DNA of 64,000 nt from Octadecabacter sp. (lineage in GTDB: Bacteria; Pseudomonadota; Alphaproteobacteria; Rhodobacterales; Rhodobacteraceae). The position numbers and the translations under genes were made by a program. The notes beneath the pieces were generated by a model. The model was not told the DNA's origin, ran no database searches, and saw only the letters and a program-made list of their open reading frames with translations. This document shows positions 27,853 to 37,773 of the stretch, in pieces. Positions within the stretch are counted from its first letter, which is position 1, and each line of letters starts with the position of its first letter. The stretch is taken from contig JABBAI010000086.1 in the NCBI GenBank assembly GCA_018608045.1, positions 1 through 64,000 of the forward strand, in the 5' to 3' direction.

Positions 27853-30045
27853 TCAATAAAAACTTTGCGGATCAATATCGATTGCCATGCGCAGATCACC
27901 GCGCAGTTTGAACTGGGCGGCCCACGCGGCAAGGGCTTGTTGCAACGGCGCTGATTTCTCTGCCTTCACCAAAAGACGCACGCGGTGGCGCCCGCGTATC
28001 CGCGCAATAGGGGCTGGTGCAGGGCCATAGACCTGCGCCCCAATTTTACGCAGTGGCCCATCATTGCGCGCCATCTGTGTTCCCAAATCAAACACCTCCT
28101 GCACGTTAGGTGAACTCAGCACGATGCCCGCCATGCGACCATAGGGCGGCACACCTGCGGCGCGGCGCTCCCCTGCTTCGGCGGCCCAGAATGCTTCTTC
28201 GTCACCACCAAGGATCGCGCCGATCACCGGATGTTCGGGTTGGAAGGTCTGCAAAACGGCCTCGCCCGGGATGTCCGCGCGCCCTGCCCGCCCCGCGACT
28301 TGGCGCATCAATTGAAATGTGCGTTCGGCGGCGCGCAGGTCACTGCCTTGCAACCCAAGGTCCGCATCAATCACACCGACCAATGTCAGTTTCGGAAAAT
28401 TGTGCCCCTTCGCAACAAGCTGCGTGCCAACGATCACATCCGCTTCACCGCGCGCGATGGATTCAATGTGTTCCTTTAGTGCGCGCGCTGATCCGTATAA
28501 ATCAGAACTCAGCGTGGCGACGCGGGCATCGGGAAACAGCGCTTGGGCTTCGTCCGCCATCCTTTCCACACCGGGGCCAACGGGGGCGAGCTTATCGACC
28601 GCTTCGCAGCTGGGGCACACAGACGGCATCGGTTTGGTTTCGCCGCATTGGTGGCACATCAGGCGTTTTAGGAAGCGGTGTTCCACCATCGTGGCATCGC
28701 AATCATCACAGCCGATCTGATGCCCACAGGCCCGACAAATCGTCACCGGTGCGTATCCGCGACGGTTGAGGAACAGCAGCGATTGTTCCCCCTTTTTCAA
28801 GCGGCTTTCCACCATCTTTTGCAAGGTGGGGGAAATCCAGCGGCTTCCGGGTAGGTCCTCAATCCGCATGTCGATCGCGGACATCTTGGGCATGACGGCC
28901 ACGCCGTAGCGCGATGCCAACGTCACCCGCGCGTATTTTCCAGCTTCAACATTCGCCCAGCTTTCAAGGGAAGGCGTGGCGGACGCCAAGACAACCTGTG
29001 CAGCATTCAGGGAGGCGCGCAGCACGGTCATGTCGCGGGCATTATACAGCACGCCGTCTTCTTGTTTATAGGATGTGTCGTGTTCTTCATCGACAACGAT
29101 CAGGCCCAAATCACGGTAGGGCAAGAACAGCGCAGACCGCGCGCCTACGATCAATTGCGCCTCTCCCTGTCCGACCATACGCCAGCAGCGGCGGCGTTCT
29201 GTCATGGTCACGCCGCTGTGCCATTCGGCGGGTTTCATGCCGAACCGCGCCTCAACCCGTGTCAAGAATTCAGCCGTCAATGCGATCTCGGGCAACAACA
29301 CCAAGGCTTGGCGTCCCTTGCGCAAACACTCTGCCACCGCCTCTAGGTAGACTTCGGTTTTGCCCGACCCTGTGACCCCCTTGAGAAGCGTGGTGCCATA
29401 TTTACCCGACGCCACAGCCTCGCGAAGAACTTTTGCGCCGACCAATTGGTCTTCGGTCAATTCCTTGCTGCCATAGTCCGGATCAAGGCGCGGATAGGGG
29501 AGGTCGCGGGGGCTGTCTTCTTCGGACACCGCCCCCAGCTTGACCAAGCCTTTGACGACAGATGATGTGACCCCCGCCGTGTCCGCGACTTCCTTCAGCG
29601 TAAACGCCAACCCGCCATATTCATGCAGCACGTCCAGAACCTTGGTGCGCGCGTCGGTCATGCGGGTCGGTTCCACGGACCCCAATCGATAGACTTTGCG
29701 CATGGATGGCGCGTCCCCAAGCCCCGGTGCGCGGGTCGCAAGGCGCAGCATCGCGGACATCGGCGTCAGCGTGTAATCCCCCGCCTTTTGCAAAAACTGC
29801 CGCATTTCGTCCGCCATGGGCGCCACATCAAGCGCGCGAATGACGGATCGCGTTTTGGCGTAATCCCAATCGCCCTTTCCCGGCCCCCACACGACACCAA
29901 GCACCTTGCGCGGCCCCAAAGGGACCTCAACAAATGCACCGAGGTGACAGCCCCCTTCGGGCGCTTTGTAATCCAGCATCCGGTCAATGGGTTGTGCGGT
30001 GAGAACCCCGACCAGATCACCCTCATGGAAGAAGTCTTGGGTCAT
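27853..30045 (-). CDS. priA: Primosomal replication protein N' (PriA helicase)
   Basis: PriA (730 aa) restarts stalled replication forks. After the N-terminal 3'-end-binding domain come a winged helix and the SF2 helicase core with Walker A GVTGSGKTEVY near residue 220, DEEH near 315 and motifs SATPSLES and QVAGRAGR. Two zinc-binding cysteine clusters are visible (CRACGHQIGCDDCDATM, CHQCGETKPMPSVCPSC). The first 25 codons of the longer open frame are unlikely; the ATG at 30045 overlaps the LysE stop by four bases (ATGA). Confidence 0.95.
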   Translation of the reverse strand: MTQDFFHEGDLVGVLTAQPIDRMLDYKAPEGGCHLGAFVEVPLGPRKVLGVVWGPGKGDWDYAKTRSVIRALDVAPMADEMRQFLQKAGDYTLTPMSAMLRLATRAPGLGDAPSMRKVYRLGSVEPTRMTDARTKVLDVLHEYGGLAFTLKEVADTAGVTSSVVKGLVKLGAVSEEDSPRDLPYPRLDPDYGSKELTEDQLVGAKVLREAVASGKYGTTLLKGVTGSGKTEVYLEAVAECLRKGRQALVLLPEIALTAEFLTRVEARFGMKPAEWHSGVTMTERRRCWRMVGQGEAQLIVGARSALFLPYRDLGLIVVDEEHDTSYKQEDGVLYNARDMTVLRASLNAAQVVLASATPSLESWANVEAGKYARVTLASRYGVAVMPKMSAIDMRIEDLPGSRWISPTLQKMVESRLKKGEQSLLFLNRRGYAPVTICRACGHQIGCDDCDATMVEHRFLKRLMCHQCGETKPMPSVCPSCEAVDKLAPVGPGVERMADEAQALFPDARVATLSSDLYGSARALKEHIESIARGEADVIVGTQLVAKGHNFPKLTLVGVIDADLGLQGSDLRAAERTFQLMRQVAGRAGRADIPGEAVLQTFQPEHPVIGAILGGDEEAFWAAEAGERRAAGVPPYGRMAGIVLSSPNVQEVFDLGTQMARNDGPLRKIGAQVYGPAPAPIARIRGRHRVRLLVKAEKSAPLQQALAAWAAQFKLRGDLRMAIDIDPQSFY

Positions 30046-30674
30046 TGCGCCGCTTTGCGCAAAGTAGCCGTCAACACACCCATGGCGATCAAAACGCCCC
30101 CGCCGATCCGTGTCATCCAAGCAAGAACAGACGGGCGGCGAATGGTGGCGCGAAGGCGATCCGCCAACAGCGCGTAGACCAATACGTTGATCGTGGCGAG
30201 GCTTACGAAAGTTGCGATCAGAATGGCAAATTGCGGGGCCAGCGCCGCATCGGTGCGGATAAACTGCGGAACGAAGGCGATGAAAAACACGATTCCCTTG
30301 GGGTTCAACGCAGTGACAACAGCTGCGTTGCGAAACACGGCCCCCGCGCTCAGCTGTGGGGCGTCTTCAATCTGGATCGCCTTGGCGCTGCCCGCGCTTC
30401 GGATCATGCCGATGCCCATCCACACAAGATAGGCCGCACCGACCCATTTAAGCGCCACAAACAAGGTCGATGACGCCAAAACCAACCCACCCAAGCCGAC
30501 CAGTGACGCGGTCATCGCGATGAAATCACCCAGCGCGACACCCGCGGCAGATGCCACCGCCACGCGCCGCCCTTGGGTCAGCGCATAGGTCAACACCAGA
30601 ACAACCGTGGGACCGGGGATGATCAACAACAGCAGCGTCGCGCCGACGAACGTCATCCAAAGTGATAGGTCCAT
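30042..30674 (-). CDS. LysE family amino-acid exporter
   Basis: LysE/RhtB-type translocator of 210 aa with about six transmembrane helices. The family motif [21 protein letters not shown] at residues 16-36 contains the conserved GP. The exported amino acid or homoserine lactone cannot be predicted. It lies upstream of priA with an ATGA overlap, and upstream of it runs the divergent fsa gene. Confidence 0.88.
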   Translation of the reverse strand: MDLSLWMTFVGATLLLLIIPGPTVVLVLTYALTQGRRVAVASAAGVALGDFIAMTASLVGLGGLVLASSTLFVALKWVGAAYLVWMGIGMIRSAGSAKAIQIEDAPQLSAGAVFRNAAVVTALNPKGIVFFIAFVPQFIRTDAALAPQFAILIATFVSLATINVLVYALLADRLRATIRRPSVLAWMTRIGGGVLIAMGVLTATLRKAAQ

Positions 30675-30803
30675 GGGAATCTCCTGTGTGCGCCCGAAGC
30701 TGCATTAGACACCCAGCATCCCGCACGCACAACAGCCCCTTCCCGCCCCGTGCGCTTTGCGGTATCTGTGCGCCAAATTCATTCAACACCGGAGCCAAGC
30801 CCC

Positions 30804-31457
30804 ATGAAATTCTTCGTAGACACCGCAGACGTCGCCGCCATCAAAGAACTCCACGATCTGGGTATGGTCGACGGCGTCACAACGAACCCGTCCATCATCG
30901 CCAAATCCGGCCGTGATATCCTCGAGGTGACCAAAGAAATCTGTGACATGGTCGAAGGTCCCGTTTCTGCTGAGGTTGTCGCCACCAACGCTGATGACAT
31001 GATCGCTGAGGGCCGCAAGCTTGCCAAGATTGCGGACAATATCGCCGTGAAGGTTCCGTTAACGTGGGACGGCCTCAAGGCCTGTAAGGTTTTGTCGTCC
31101 GAGGGCAGCATGGTAAATGTGACGCTGTGCTTTAGCGCCAATCAAGCGCTGCTGGCCGCCAAAGCGGGTGCGACGTTTATTTCCCCGTTCATTGGCCGTT
31201 TGGATGACATCAACCTTGATGGTCTGGAATTGATCGAAGACATCCGCACGATTTACGACAACTACGGGTTCGACACGCAGATTTTGGCCGCCTCGATCCG
31301 CAACGCCAACCACATGTCCGAATGCGCCAAGATCGGTGCCGACGTCTGCACAGCGCCGCCAAATGTGATCAAAGCGATGGCAAACCACGTTCTAACAGAC
31401 AACGGCTTGGCCCAGTTTTTGAAAGACGCCGAAAAGGCCAACATCAAAATCGTCTAA
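30804..31457 (+). CDS. fsa: Transaldolase-family fructose-6-phosphate aldolase
   Basis: A 217-aa protein of the short transaldolase/FSA family. Starts [20 protein letters not shown] and carries the Schiff-base lysine in [15 protein letters not shown] near residue 86. The [13 protein letters not shown] and PFIGRLDDI motifs are typical. Whether it works as transaldolase in the pentose phosphate pathway or as aldolase is not clear. The upstream 18 codons of the longer frame are unlikely as the family begins at MKFF. Confidence 0.9.
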   Translation: MKFFVDTADVAAIKELHDLGMVDGVTTNPSIIAKSGRDILEVTKEICDMVEGPVSAEVVATNADDMIAEGRKLAKIADNIAVKVPLTWDGLKACKVLSSEGSMVNVTLCFSANQALLAAKAGATFISPFIGRLDDINLDGLELIEDIRTIYDNYGFDTQILAASIRNANHMSECAKIGADVCTAPPNVIKAMANHVLTDNGLAQFLKDAEKANIKIV

Positions 31458-31615
31458 GGCCCCTGCGGACGTCGCGTTGGTATTTGTGGCAAGATGAAAC
31501 AGGGCGGCACATTAGGGTCGCCCTGCAACACTTTGGATTCATCATAAATAATCCTATGCGAGTGGGTGATCCGTCTGTTAAACTCCGTCTTAACCCAGAA
31601 AAACACGAGACGAGC

Positions 31616-32347
31616 ATGAGCAGCGATCCCATTCTGAACGATCCCCTTGGGGAAGACATCCGTGATAAGATCATTTCCAATCCGGCCAAGCTGCTGGAAG
31701 ACAAGGATATTATGCGCGCGCTCGTCGTCGCCAATGACAAATCCCAGGGGGAGATGTCGGGTGGAAACGTTGTCGATCTGCGCGGCATTGCGATGGAACG
31801 GCTTGAGGCGCGCCTTGATCGGTTGGAAGACACACACCGCAATGTGATCGCGGCGGCCTACGAAAACCTTGCTGGCACCAATCAAATCCACCGCGCGATT
31901 TTGCGCATGATGGACGCGACCCAGTTCGAACCTTTCCTTAGCGATCTGCGCGGTGAAGTATCCGACATCTTGCGCGTTGATGCTGTCCGTTTGGTCCTTG
32001 AGTCCGCCAATCCCGATGACGATCCCAGCGTTGCGCGCTTAGGCGAAATCCTGTCCGTCGCGGAACCCGGGTTTGTGAATGACTACATTGTTCAGGGTCG
32101 ATCCACCTCTGCCCGTCAGGTTACACTGCGCCAAGTGCGCACAGATGACACTGAGATTTTTGGCGACAAGGCTGAATACATCCGATCAGAGGCGTGTTTG
32201 CGTCTGGACCTTGGCGAAGGGCGTTTGCCAGGCATGTTGGTGTTTGGTGCAGAAGATCCGCATCAATTCACACCCCAACAGGGCACCGATTTGTTGACCT
32301 TCTTTGCCGGCGTGTTCGAACGTGTGATGCGCCGATGGTTAAGCTGA
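31616..32347 (+). CDS. DUF484 family protein
   Basis: A 243-aa soluble protein of the DUF484/YigA group, which has a GAF-like domain. N-terminal coiled-coil-like region with EARLDRLEDTHRN near residues 65-77, followed by a GAF-like domain (DLGEGRLPGMLVFGAEDPHQF). It is commonly found next to xerC, as here: xerC starts 13 bases on. Role in recombination is inferred from this linkage only. Confidence 0.83.
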   Translation: MSSDPILNDPLGEDIRDKIISNPAKLLEDKDIMRALVVANDKSQGEMSGGNVVDLRGIAMERLEARLDRLEDTHRNVIAAAYENLAGTNQIHRAILRMMDATQFEPFLSDLRGEVSDILRVDAVRLVLESANPDDDPSVARLGEILSVAEPGFVNDYIVQGRSTSARQVTLRQVRTDDTEIFGDKAEYIRSEACLRLDLGEGRLPGMLVFGAEDPHQFTPQQGTDLLTFFAGVFERVMRRWLS

Positions 32348-32360
32348 GAAGGCGAGGCTG

Positions 32361-33281
32361 ATGATTTCCCCTGCTATGTCTTCTTGTTTGGGCGACTGGC
32401 TGGATCATCAGCGCGCCCTTAAAGGGGCCGCGGCCAACACGATCAGCGCCTATCGCACCGATGTTCTTGGCTTTTTGCACTTCATGACCCAGCACACGGG
32501 CGACAGCCTTGGCCTTGGTCCGATTTCGCGTGTTGCGATCACAGATATGCGGTCTTGGATGGCCCATGAACGCGGGCGCGGCGTTGCGGCGCGGTCCTTG
32601 GCGCGCAGCCTGTCTGCGGTGAAATCGTTTTACAGTTGGTTGGCCGAACGCGAAGGGTTTGAACCGACGGCTGTTTTGTCCACACGCTCCCCCAAGTTTC
32701 ACAAAAAACTGCCCCGTCCGTTGGCGGTTGATGCCGCCCGCGCGATGATCGACATGGTCGAAGTGCAGGCACGCGAACCTTGGGTGGCCGCGCGCGATGT
32801 GGCCGTGATCACGTTGCTTTATGGATGCGGGTTGCGCATTTCAGAAGCCTTGGGCCTGACGGGCCGCGACGTCCCCCTGCCCGCCACGTTGCGCATTATT
32901 GGCAAAGGCGGCAAGGAACGCCTTGTCCCCGTCATCCCCGCAGCCCGCGCAGCCGTAACAGCCTATCTGCGCGACTGTCCTTATGATACAGAACCTAACC
33001 AGCCGATTTTTCGCGGGCTGCGCGGTGGTCCTCTTTATCCGCGTGCGATCCAGTCGGTCATGGCCGCGTCACGTATGCAGCTTGGCCTGCCTGCGACCGC
33101 CACACCCCATGCCATGCGCCACAGCTTTGCCACGCATCTTTTGAATGCGGGTGGTGACCTCAGGTCCATTCAAGAACTGCTTGGCCACGCGTCATTGTCC
33201 ACAACCCAGGCCTACACAGCTGTTGATACAGCGCGCTTGATGGAGGTCTATGACAGCGCGCACCCCAGCGCCAATCGGTAA
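32361..33281 (+). CDS. xerC: Tyrosine recombinase XerC
   Basis: Site-specific recombinase (306 aa) for chromosome dimer resolution at dif with XerD. The N-terminal SAM-like domain (residues 1-95) is followed by the catalytic domain with Arg in YGCGLRISEALGL, Lys in IGKGGKERLVPV, the HAMRHSFATHLLNAGGDLRSIQELLGH region with the catalytic His/Arg, and the nucleophilic tyrosine in TTQAYTAV. Cotranscribed with DUF484. Confidence 0.94.
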   Translation: MISPAMSSCLGDWLDHQRALKGAAANTISAYRTDVLGFLHFMTQHTGDSLGLGPISRVAITDMRSWMAHERGRGVAARSLARSLSAVKSFYSWLAEREGFEPTAVLSTRSPKFHKKLPRPLAVDAARAMIDMVEVQAREPWVAARDVAVITLLYGCGLRISEALGLTGRDVPLPATLRIIGKGGKERLVPVIPAARAAVTAYLRDCPYDTEPNQPIFRGLRGGPLYPRAIQSVMAASRMQLGLPATATPHAMRHSFATHLLNAGGDLRSIQELLGHASLSTTQAYTAVDTARLMEVYDSAHPSANR

Positions 33282-33322
33282 GGCTGCTTGCCCCCCGCGC
33301 CGTATTGGGTCATGGAACCGTC

Positions 33323-34030
33323 ATGATTGAGAATACGTTATCCCAGTACAAAGCCCTCGCCGTTCATTTCCTGACTGCAACGGGTGCCGTTTTCGCCATA
33401 CTTGCGATGTTAGAAGCCATCCAAAAAGACTGGGCGATGATGTTCGTGTGGTTGATCGTGGCCTTTGCGGTGGACGGAATTGACGGACCGCTGGCGCGCC
33501 ATTTCAACGTAAAGAAGTACGCGCCCCAGTTTGATGGTTATCTGCTTGATCTGATTATCGACTACCTCACCTACGTGTTTATTCCCGCCTATGCACTTTA
33601 TGCGTCGGGGTTGATGGATGGGTGGTCCGGTTGGGTCGCGATCATCGTTATCACCTTTGGGTCAGCCTTATATTTCTGCGACACCCGTATGAAAACAAAG
33701 GATAATTCATTTTCCGGATTCCCTGGATGCTGGAACATGTTGATCCTTGTGCTTTTCGCGCTGAGCCCGCCATGGTGGGCTTGTCTGGTGCTCGTCGCGG
33801 TTCTGGCGGTGACGATGTTTGTCCCTGTGAAATTCGTTCATCCTGTGCGCACCGACCGCTGGCGCGCGATTTCATTGCCAATGGCGCTGGCATGGACCGT
33901 GTTTGCGGGCTTTGCCGCATGGGGGAATTTTGATCCGGCGGCGGGCGTGTTCTGGGGGTTGATGGTCACGTCGGTCTATCTGCTTGGCGCAGGTGCGATG
34001 CAACAAGTGCTGCACGGACCAGACGGCTAA
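33323..34030 (+). CDS. pcs: Phosphatidylcholine synthase
   Basis: Pcs (235 aa) condenses choline with CDP-diacylglycerol to phosphatidylcholine in the inner membrane, a pathway typical of alphaproteobacteria. The CDP-alcohol phosphatidyltransferase motif DGIDGPLARHF lies near residue 52, with the second aspartate pair in LDLIIDY near 79. About eight hydrophobic helices. Its last four bases overlap the opposite-strand ogt gene. The start at 33323 is used instead of six codons further up because the family begins there. Confidence 0.92.
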   Translation: MIENTLSQYKALAVHFLTATGAVFAILAMLEAIQKDWAMMFVWLIVAFAVDGIDGPLARHFNVKKYAPQFDGYLLDLIIDYLTYVFIPAYALYASGLMDGWSGWVAIIVITFGSALYFCDTRMKTKDNSFSGFPGCWNMLILVLFALSPPWWACLVLVAVLAVTMFVPVKFVHPVRTDRWRAISLPMALAWTVFAGFAAWGNFDPAAGVFWGLMVTSVYLLGAGAMQQVLHGPDG

Positions 34031-34479
34031 ATCAGAAAGCCGCCCGCGCCCTCGTGACGCAACAGCGCGACCTTGGTTTCCACCCCGCCTTTGCCCGAAA
34101 ACCCAGTGAGCCCCTTGGCACCCATGACGCGGTGACACGGAATAATCACGGGGATCGGATTGCCGCCACAAGCAGACCCGACCGCCTGTGCAGATTGGTT
34201 CAACGCCTTGGCTATATCGCCATACGTCACGGTTTCCCCAAACGGAATAGCCGACATTTGCGCGCAAACGTCCCGCTGAAAATCGGACCCTTTGATGCGC
34301 AGCGGTAAGTCAAATTCTGTGAGCGTACCAGCGGCATAGGCCTGCACTTGACGGGCGGCCTCAACCAGCAACGGCGTGTCGTCTGTGCCGTCCCCGTCCC
34401 AATCAAGGCGCACAATCGCGCTGTCGTCTTCCCAAAGGGTAAGGGGACCGAATTGGGTGGGGATGGTTAGGATAGGCAT
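34027..34479 (-). CDS. ogt: Methylated-DNA--protein-cysteine methyltransferase
   Basis: O6-alkylguanine-DNA alkyltransferase (150 aa) that removes alkyl groups from guanine by suicide transfer to a cysteine. The active-site motif IPCHRVMG lies near residue 112. The helix-turn-helix segment FGETVTYGDIAKAL and the GLTGFSGKGGVETK tail are present. Starts MPILTIPTQFG. It is convergent with pcs and upstream of the palindrome after ileS. Confidence 0.92.
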   Translation of the reverse strand: MPILTIPTQFGPLTLWEDDSAIVRLDWDGDGTDDTPLLVEAARQVQAYAAGTLTEFDLPLRIKGSDFQRDVCAQMSAIPFGETVTYGDIAKALNQSAQAVGSACGGNPIPVIIPCHRVMGAKGLTGFSGKGGVETKVALLRHEGAGGFLI

Positions 34480-34543
34480 GTGCCACCCTCACCAATTGTG
34501 CGCTGCGTATCAATCCGAAACATGCGCATGCTGCGGGCGGGCC

Positions 34544-34571
34544 GCGCCAAAGGCCATGCGGCCTTTGGCGC
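34544..34571. repeat. Perfect 12-bp palindrome (REP-like hairpin) after ileS
   Basis: GCGCCAAAGGCC (34544-34555), loop ATGC, GGCCTTTGGCGC (34560-34571). It lies 12 bases past the ileS stop with no T-run, so it is more like a repetitive extragenic palindrome or an mRNA-end-protecting hairpin than a classical terminator. Whether copies exist elsewhere cannot be seen here. Confidence 0.6.
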
Positions 34572-34583
34572 TGTCCCAGTCGG

Positions 34584-37514
34584 TTAGCTTAGCGCGCTAT
34601 CACAGCGTCCGCAGACGCCCGTATGGCTGTGCGTCCCAACGTCGGGCAGGATTTTCCAGCAGCGCTGGCATTTTTCGCCATCCGATTTGCCGAAAACAAC
34701 GCCAACGCCTGCCATATCCTCCAAGGCGAACCCGCCATCCGGTGCATCCCCTTCAACAATCGTGATCTGGCTGGTGATGCATAGGTCCGCAAAGGTATCA
34801 GGATTGGTGATCACGGCTGCCAATTCCGCGCTAAGATAAACTGTCGGCGCTGCTTCGAGCGAGGAGCCGATGACTTTGGCCGTGCGCTGTTCTTCCAACG
34901 CACCCGTCACGACACGGCGCACTGCGCGCACGATGTCTGACCGCGCGGCAAGCGCATCATCGCGCCACTCAGCCGGCGTGTCGGGAAAATCAACAAGATG
35001 CACAGACGTATCCGCGCCATTACGCTCCAACCAGACCTCCTCCATCGTAAATGTCAGGATCGGGGCAAGCCAGGTCGTCAGCCGCGCATAAAGCGCATCC
35101 AGAACCGTAAGTGCGGCCCGCTGGCGATCCGTATCGCCATCACAATACAGCGCGTCCTTGCGGATATCGAAGTAGAATGAGGACAAATCAAGCGTCGCGA
35201 AATCGAAAATCGCGCGGAACACACCTTGAAAATCGTACTTTGCGTAGCCTTCACGCACCACACCGTCGAGCACGGCCAGTTTGTGTAGGATCAACTGTTC
35301 CAGTTCTGGCATGTCATCACGGGCCACGGCCTTTGCAGGGTCAAAGTCGTTCAGTGACCCGAGCATGAACCGAACCGTATTGCGCAGCCGGCGATAGCTG
35401 TCAGCCACGCCTTTCAGAATTTCATCCCCGATGCGCAGATCAACCGTATAATCCGCCTGCGCCACCCAAAGCCGCAAAATATCCGCGCCATATTGTTGGA
35501 TCACCTTTTCAGGGGCGACCGTGTTGCCGACCGATTTGGACATCTTCATGCCCTTTTCATCCAGCGTAAATCCGTGGGTCAAAACCCCACGGTAAGGCGC
35601 GCGCCCCATCGTGCCACAGCCCTGCAACATGGATGAATGGAACCAGCCGCGATGCTGGTCGGTACCCTCGAGATAGAGATCCGCCAAACCGTCCTCAGAG
35701 CCATCCTCGCGGTCGCGCAACGTAAAGGCATGGGTCGATCCGGAATCAAACCACACATCCAGAATATCCATGACCTGATCATAGGCATCATGGTTGTGGT
35801 CATTGCCAAGGAAGCGCGCCTTTGCGCCGTCTTTGTACCACGCATCCGCGCCCTCGGCCTCGAACGCCTCAAGAATACGTGCGTTCACGGCTTCGTCTTG
35901 CAACAGATAATCGGAGTCCGTCGGTTGCACACCTTTCTTGGTGAAACAAGTCAGCGGCACACCCCATGCACGTTGACGCGACAAAACCCAATCGGGGCGC
36001 GCTTCGATCATGGAATATAGACGGTTGCGGCCCTTTTGCGGGGTCCACGTGACCAGTTCATCGATGCTGCGCAGCGCGCGTTCACGGATCGTCGTGCCGT
36101 ATGTGTCCTGCCCATCGCCTACGGCCTTGTCCACGGCGGCAAACCACTGCGGCGTGTTGCGATAGATGATCGGCGCTTTGGAGCGCCAGCTGTGCGGATA
36201 GGAATGCTTGATCTTACCACGCGCCAACAACCCGCCTACTTCGGCCAGCTTTGACATGACAGCCGCGTTCGCATCGCCTTCCCAATCGCCCTTTTTGGCT
36301 TTGGCGCGCAGGATGCGTTTGCCGCCAAAGAACGGCAAGTCTTCGCGGAACGATCCATCGTCCATGACGTTGTAGGTGATAACCTGCTGGAGCAGGCCAA
36401 GGTCACGGTAGAGTTCAAACTCCTCCATACCGTGTGACGGCGCACAATGTACAAATCCAGTGCCTTCATCGTCAGTGACAAAATCAGCAGCGCGAAAATC
36501 ACGCAAGCCATCCCACTCGCCGTTTGATCCCTCAGAACCAGCCAATGGATGCTGCAATGAAAGACCTGCCAATTCATCGGCGGGGACGTCACGCACACGC
36601 GTCCACTGATCATCCTCAAGACGCGCTTTGCCAAACACATCTGCCGCCAACTTATCTGCCAACAAGAAACGCTCGCCCACATCAGCCCAACATTCATCAG
36701 GCGTCGCGGTGATTTCATACAATCCGTAAGAATAGTCCGCGCCATAAACGACGGCTTTGTTGGACGGGATAGTCCACGGCGTTGTTGTCCAGATCACGAC
36801 TTTTGCGTCTTTCAGATCACCCTCAGTGGCGACCGCAAACTTCACCCAGATCGTAAAGGAATGCTTGTCGTGGTATTCAACCTCGGCCTCCGCCAGCGCG
36901 GTCTCCTCGGTCGGTGACCACATCACAGGCTTGGAGCCTTGATAGAGCGTGCCCGTCATCAGGAATTTCTGAAATTCCTCTGCAATCACCCGTTCGGCGT
37001 GAAAATTCATCGTGAGGTACGGATCGGCCCAATTGCCGGTGATCCCTAGTCGCTTAAATTCCTCGCGCTGGATATCCACCCAACCGCGCGCAAATTCGCG
37101 ACATTCCTGACGGAATTCGACAACATCCACGGCGTCCTTATCCAGACCCTTTTCGCGGTACTTTTCTTCGATCTTCCATTCGATCGGCAGACCGTGACAA
37201 TCCCAACCGGGGATATAACGCGCATCGCGGCCCATCATCTGCTGGGACCGCACAACCATGTCTTTCAAAATCTTGTTCAGCGCATGCCCGATGTGCAGAT
37301 GCCCGTTCGCGTAAGGCGGTCCATCATGCAGCGTGAACGGCGCACGGGTTTCAGCCTTCGCCTTCTCGCGCAGCTTTCCGTAAACATCCATGTCCGCCCA
37401 GCGCGCCAGCCATTCAGGTTCGCGCTTTGGCAGACCTGCCCGCATGGGGAAATCGGTCTTGGGCAAGTTCAGTGTGGTTTTGTATTCGGGTGTGTCAGTC
37501 GTTTCGGCGCACAT
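34584..37514 (-). CDS. ileS: Isoleucyl-tRNA synthetase
   Basis: Class I aminoacyl-tRNA synthetase of 976 aa, normal length. The HIGH motif is at about residue 74 (GHLHIGHALNK) and KMSKS lies in GMKMSKSVGNT around residue 650. A Rossmann catalytic domain with an editing insertion, then the anticodon-binding region and a C-terminal zinc-binding cysteine cluster (CQRCWKILPDVG, CGRCDSAL) are visible. Translation starts at an ATG reading MCAETTDTPEYK. Confidence 0.97.
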   Translation of the reverse strand: MCAETTDTPEYKTTLNLPKTDFPMRAGLPKREPEWLARWADMDVYGKLREKAKAETRAPFTLHDGPPYANGHLHIGHALNKILKDMVVRSQQMMGRDARYIPGWDCHGLPIEWKIEEKYREKGLDKDAVDVVEFRQECREFARGWVDIQREEFKRLGITGNWADPYLTMNFHAERVIAEEFQKFLMTGTLYQGSKPVMWSPTEETALAEAEVEYHDKHSFTIWVKFAVATEGDLKDAKVVIWTTTPWTIPSNKAVVYGADYSYGLYEITATPDECWADVGERFLLADKLAADVFGKARLEDDQWTRVRDVPADELAGLSLQHPLAGSEGSNGEWDGLRDFRAADFVTDDEGTGFVHCAPSHGMEEFELYRDLGLLQQVITYNVMDDGSFREDLPFFGGKRILRAKAKKGDWEGDANAAVMSKLAEVGGLLARGKIKHSYPHSWRSKAPIIYRNTPQWFAAVDKAVGDGQDTYGTTIRERALRSIDELVTWTPQKGRNRLYSMIEARPDWVLSRQRAWGVPLTCFTKKGVQPTDSDYLLQDEAVNARILEAFEAEGADAWYKDGAKARFLGNDHNHDAYDQVMDILDVWFDSGSTHAFTLRDREDGSEDGLADLYLEGTDQHRGWFHSSMLQGCGTMGRAPYRGVLTHGFTLDEKGMKMSKSVGNTVAPEKVIQQYGADILRLWVAQADYTVDLRIGDEILKGVADSYRRLRNTVRFMLGSLNDFDPAKAVARDDMPELEQLILHKLAVLDGVVREGYAKYDFQGVFRAIFDFATLDLSSFYFDIRKDALYCDGDTDRQRAALTVLDALYARLTTWLAPILTFTMEEVWLERNGADTSVHLVDFPDTPAEWRDDALAARSDIVRAVRRVVTGALEEQRTAKVIGSSLEAAPTVYLSAELAAVITNPDTFADLCITSQITIVEGDAPDGGFALEDMAGVGVVFGKSDGEKCQRCWKILPDVGTHSHTGVCGRCDSALS

Positions 37515-37773
37515 ATGGAGCGTCCTTCGAATAGGTTATTTCGGGAATATGAAAGGGGCGGTGCGGATCATATCGGACACCTTCGTCCGGCGCGGTGGGG
37601 GTCACAGCACCGGCTATATAATTCGAATAATCAGGATCACGCAGTATGTCATAACGCGCTTATAGGCCCGCCTGCCCCTGCGGTAAAGTGCGCCAATGAC
37701 AAGAACAGGCCTTGCGGGGTGTGCGTGCAAGACGGATACGCTTGACCAGCACACGATCAAAGGACCAAACTTC

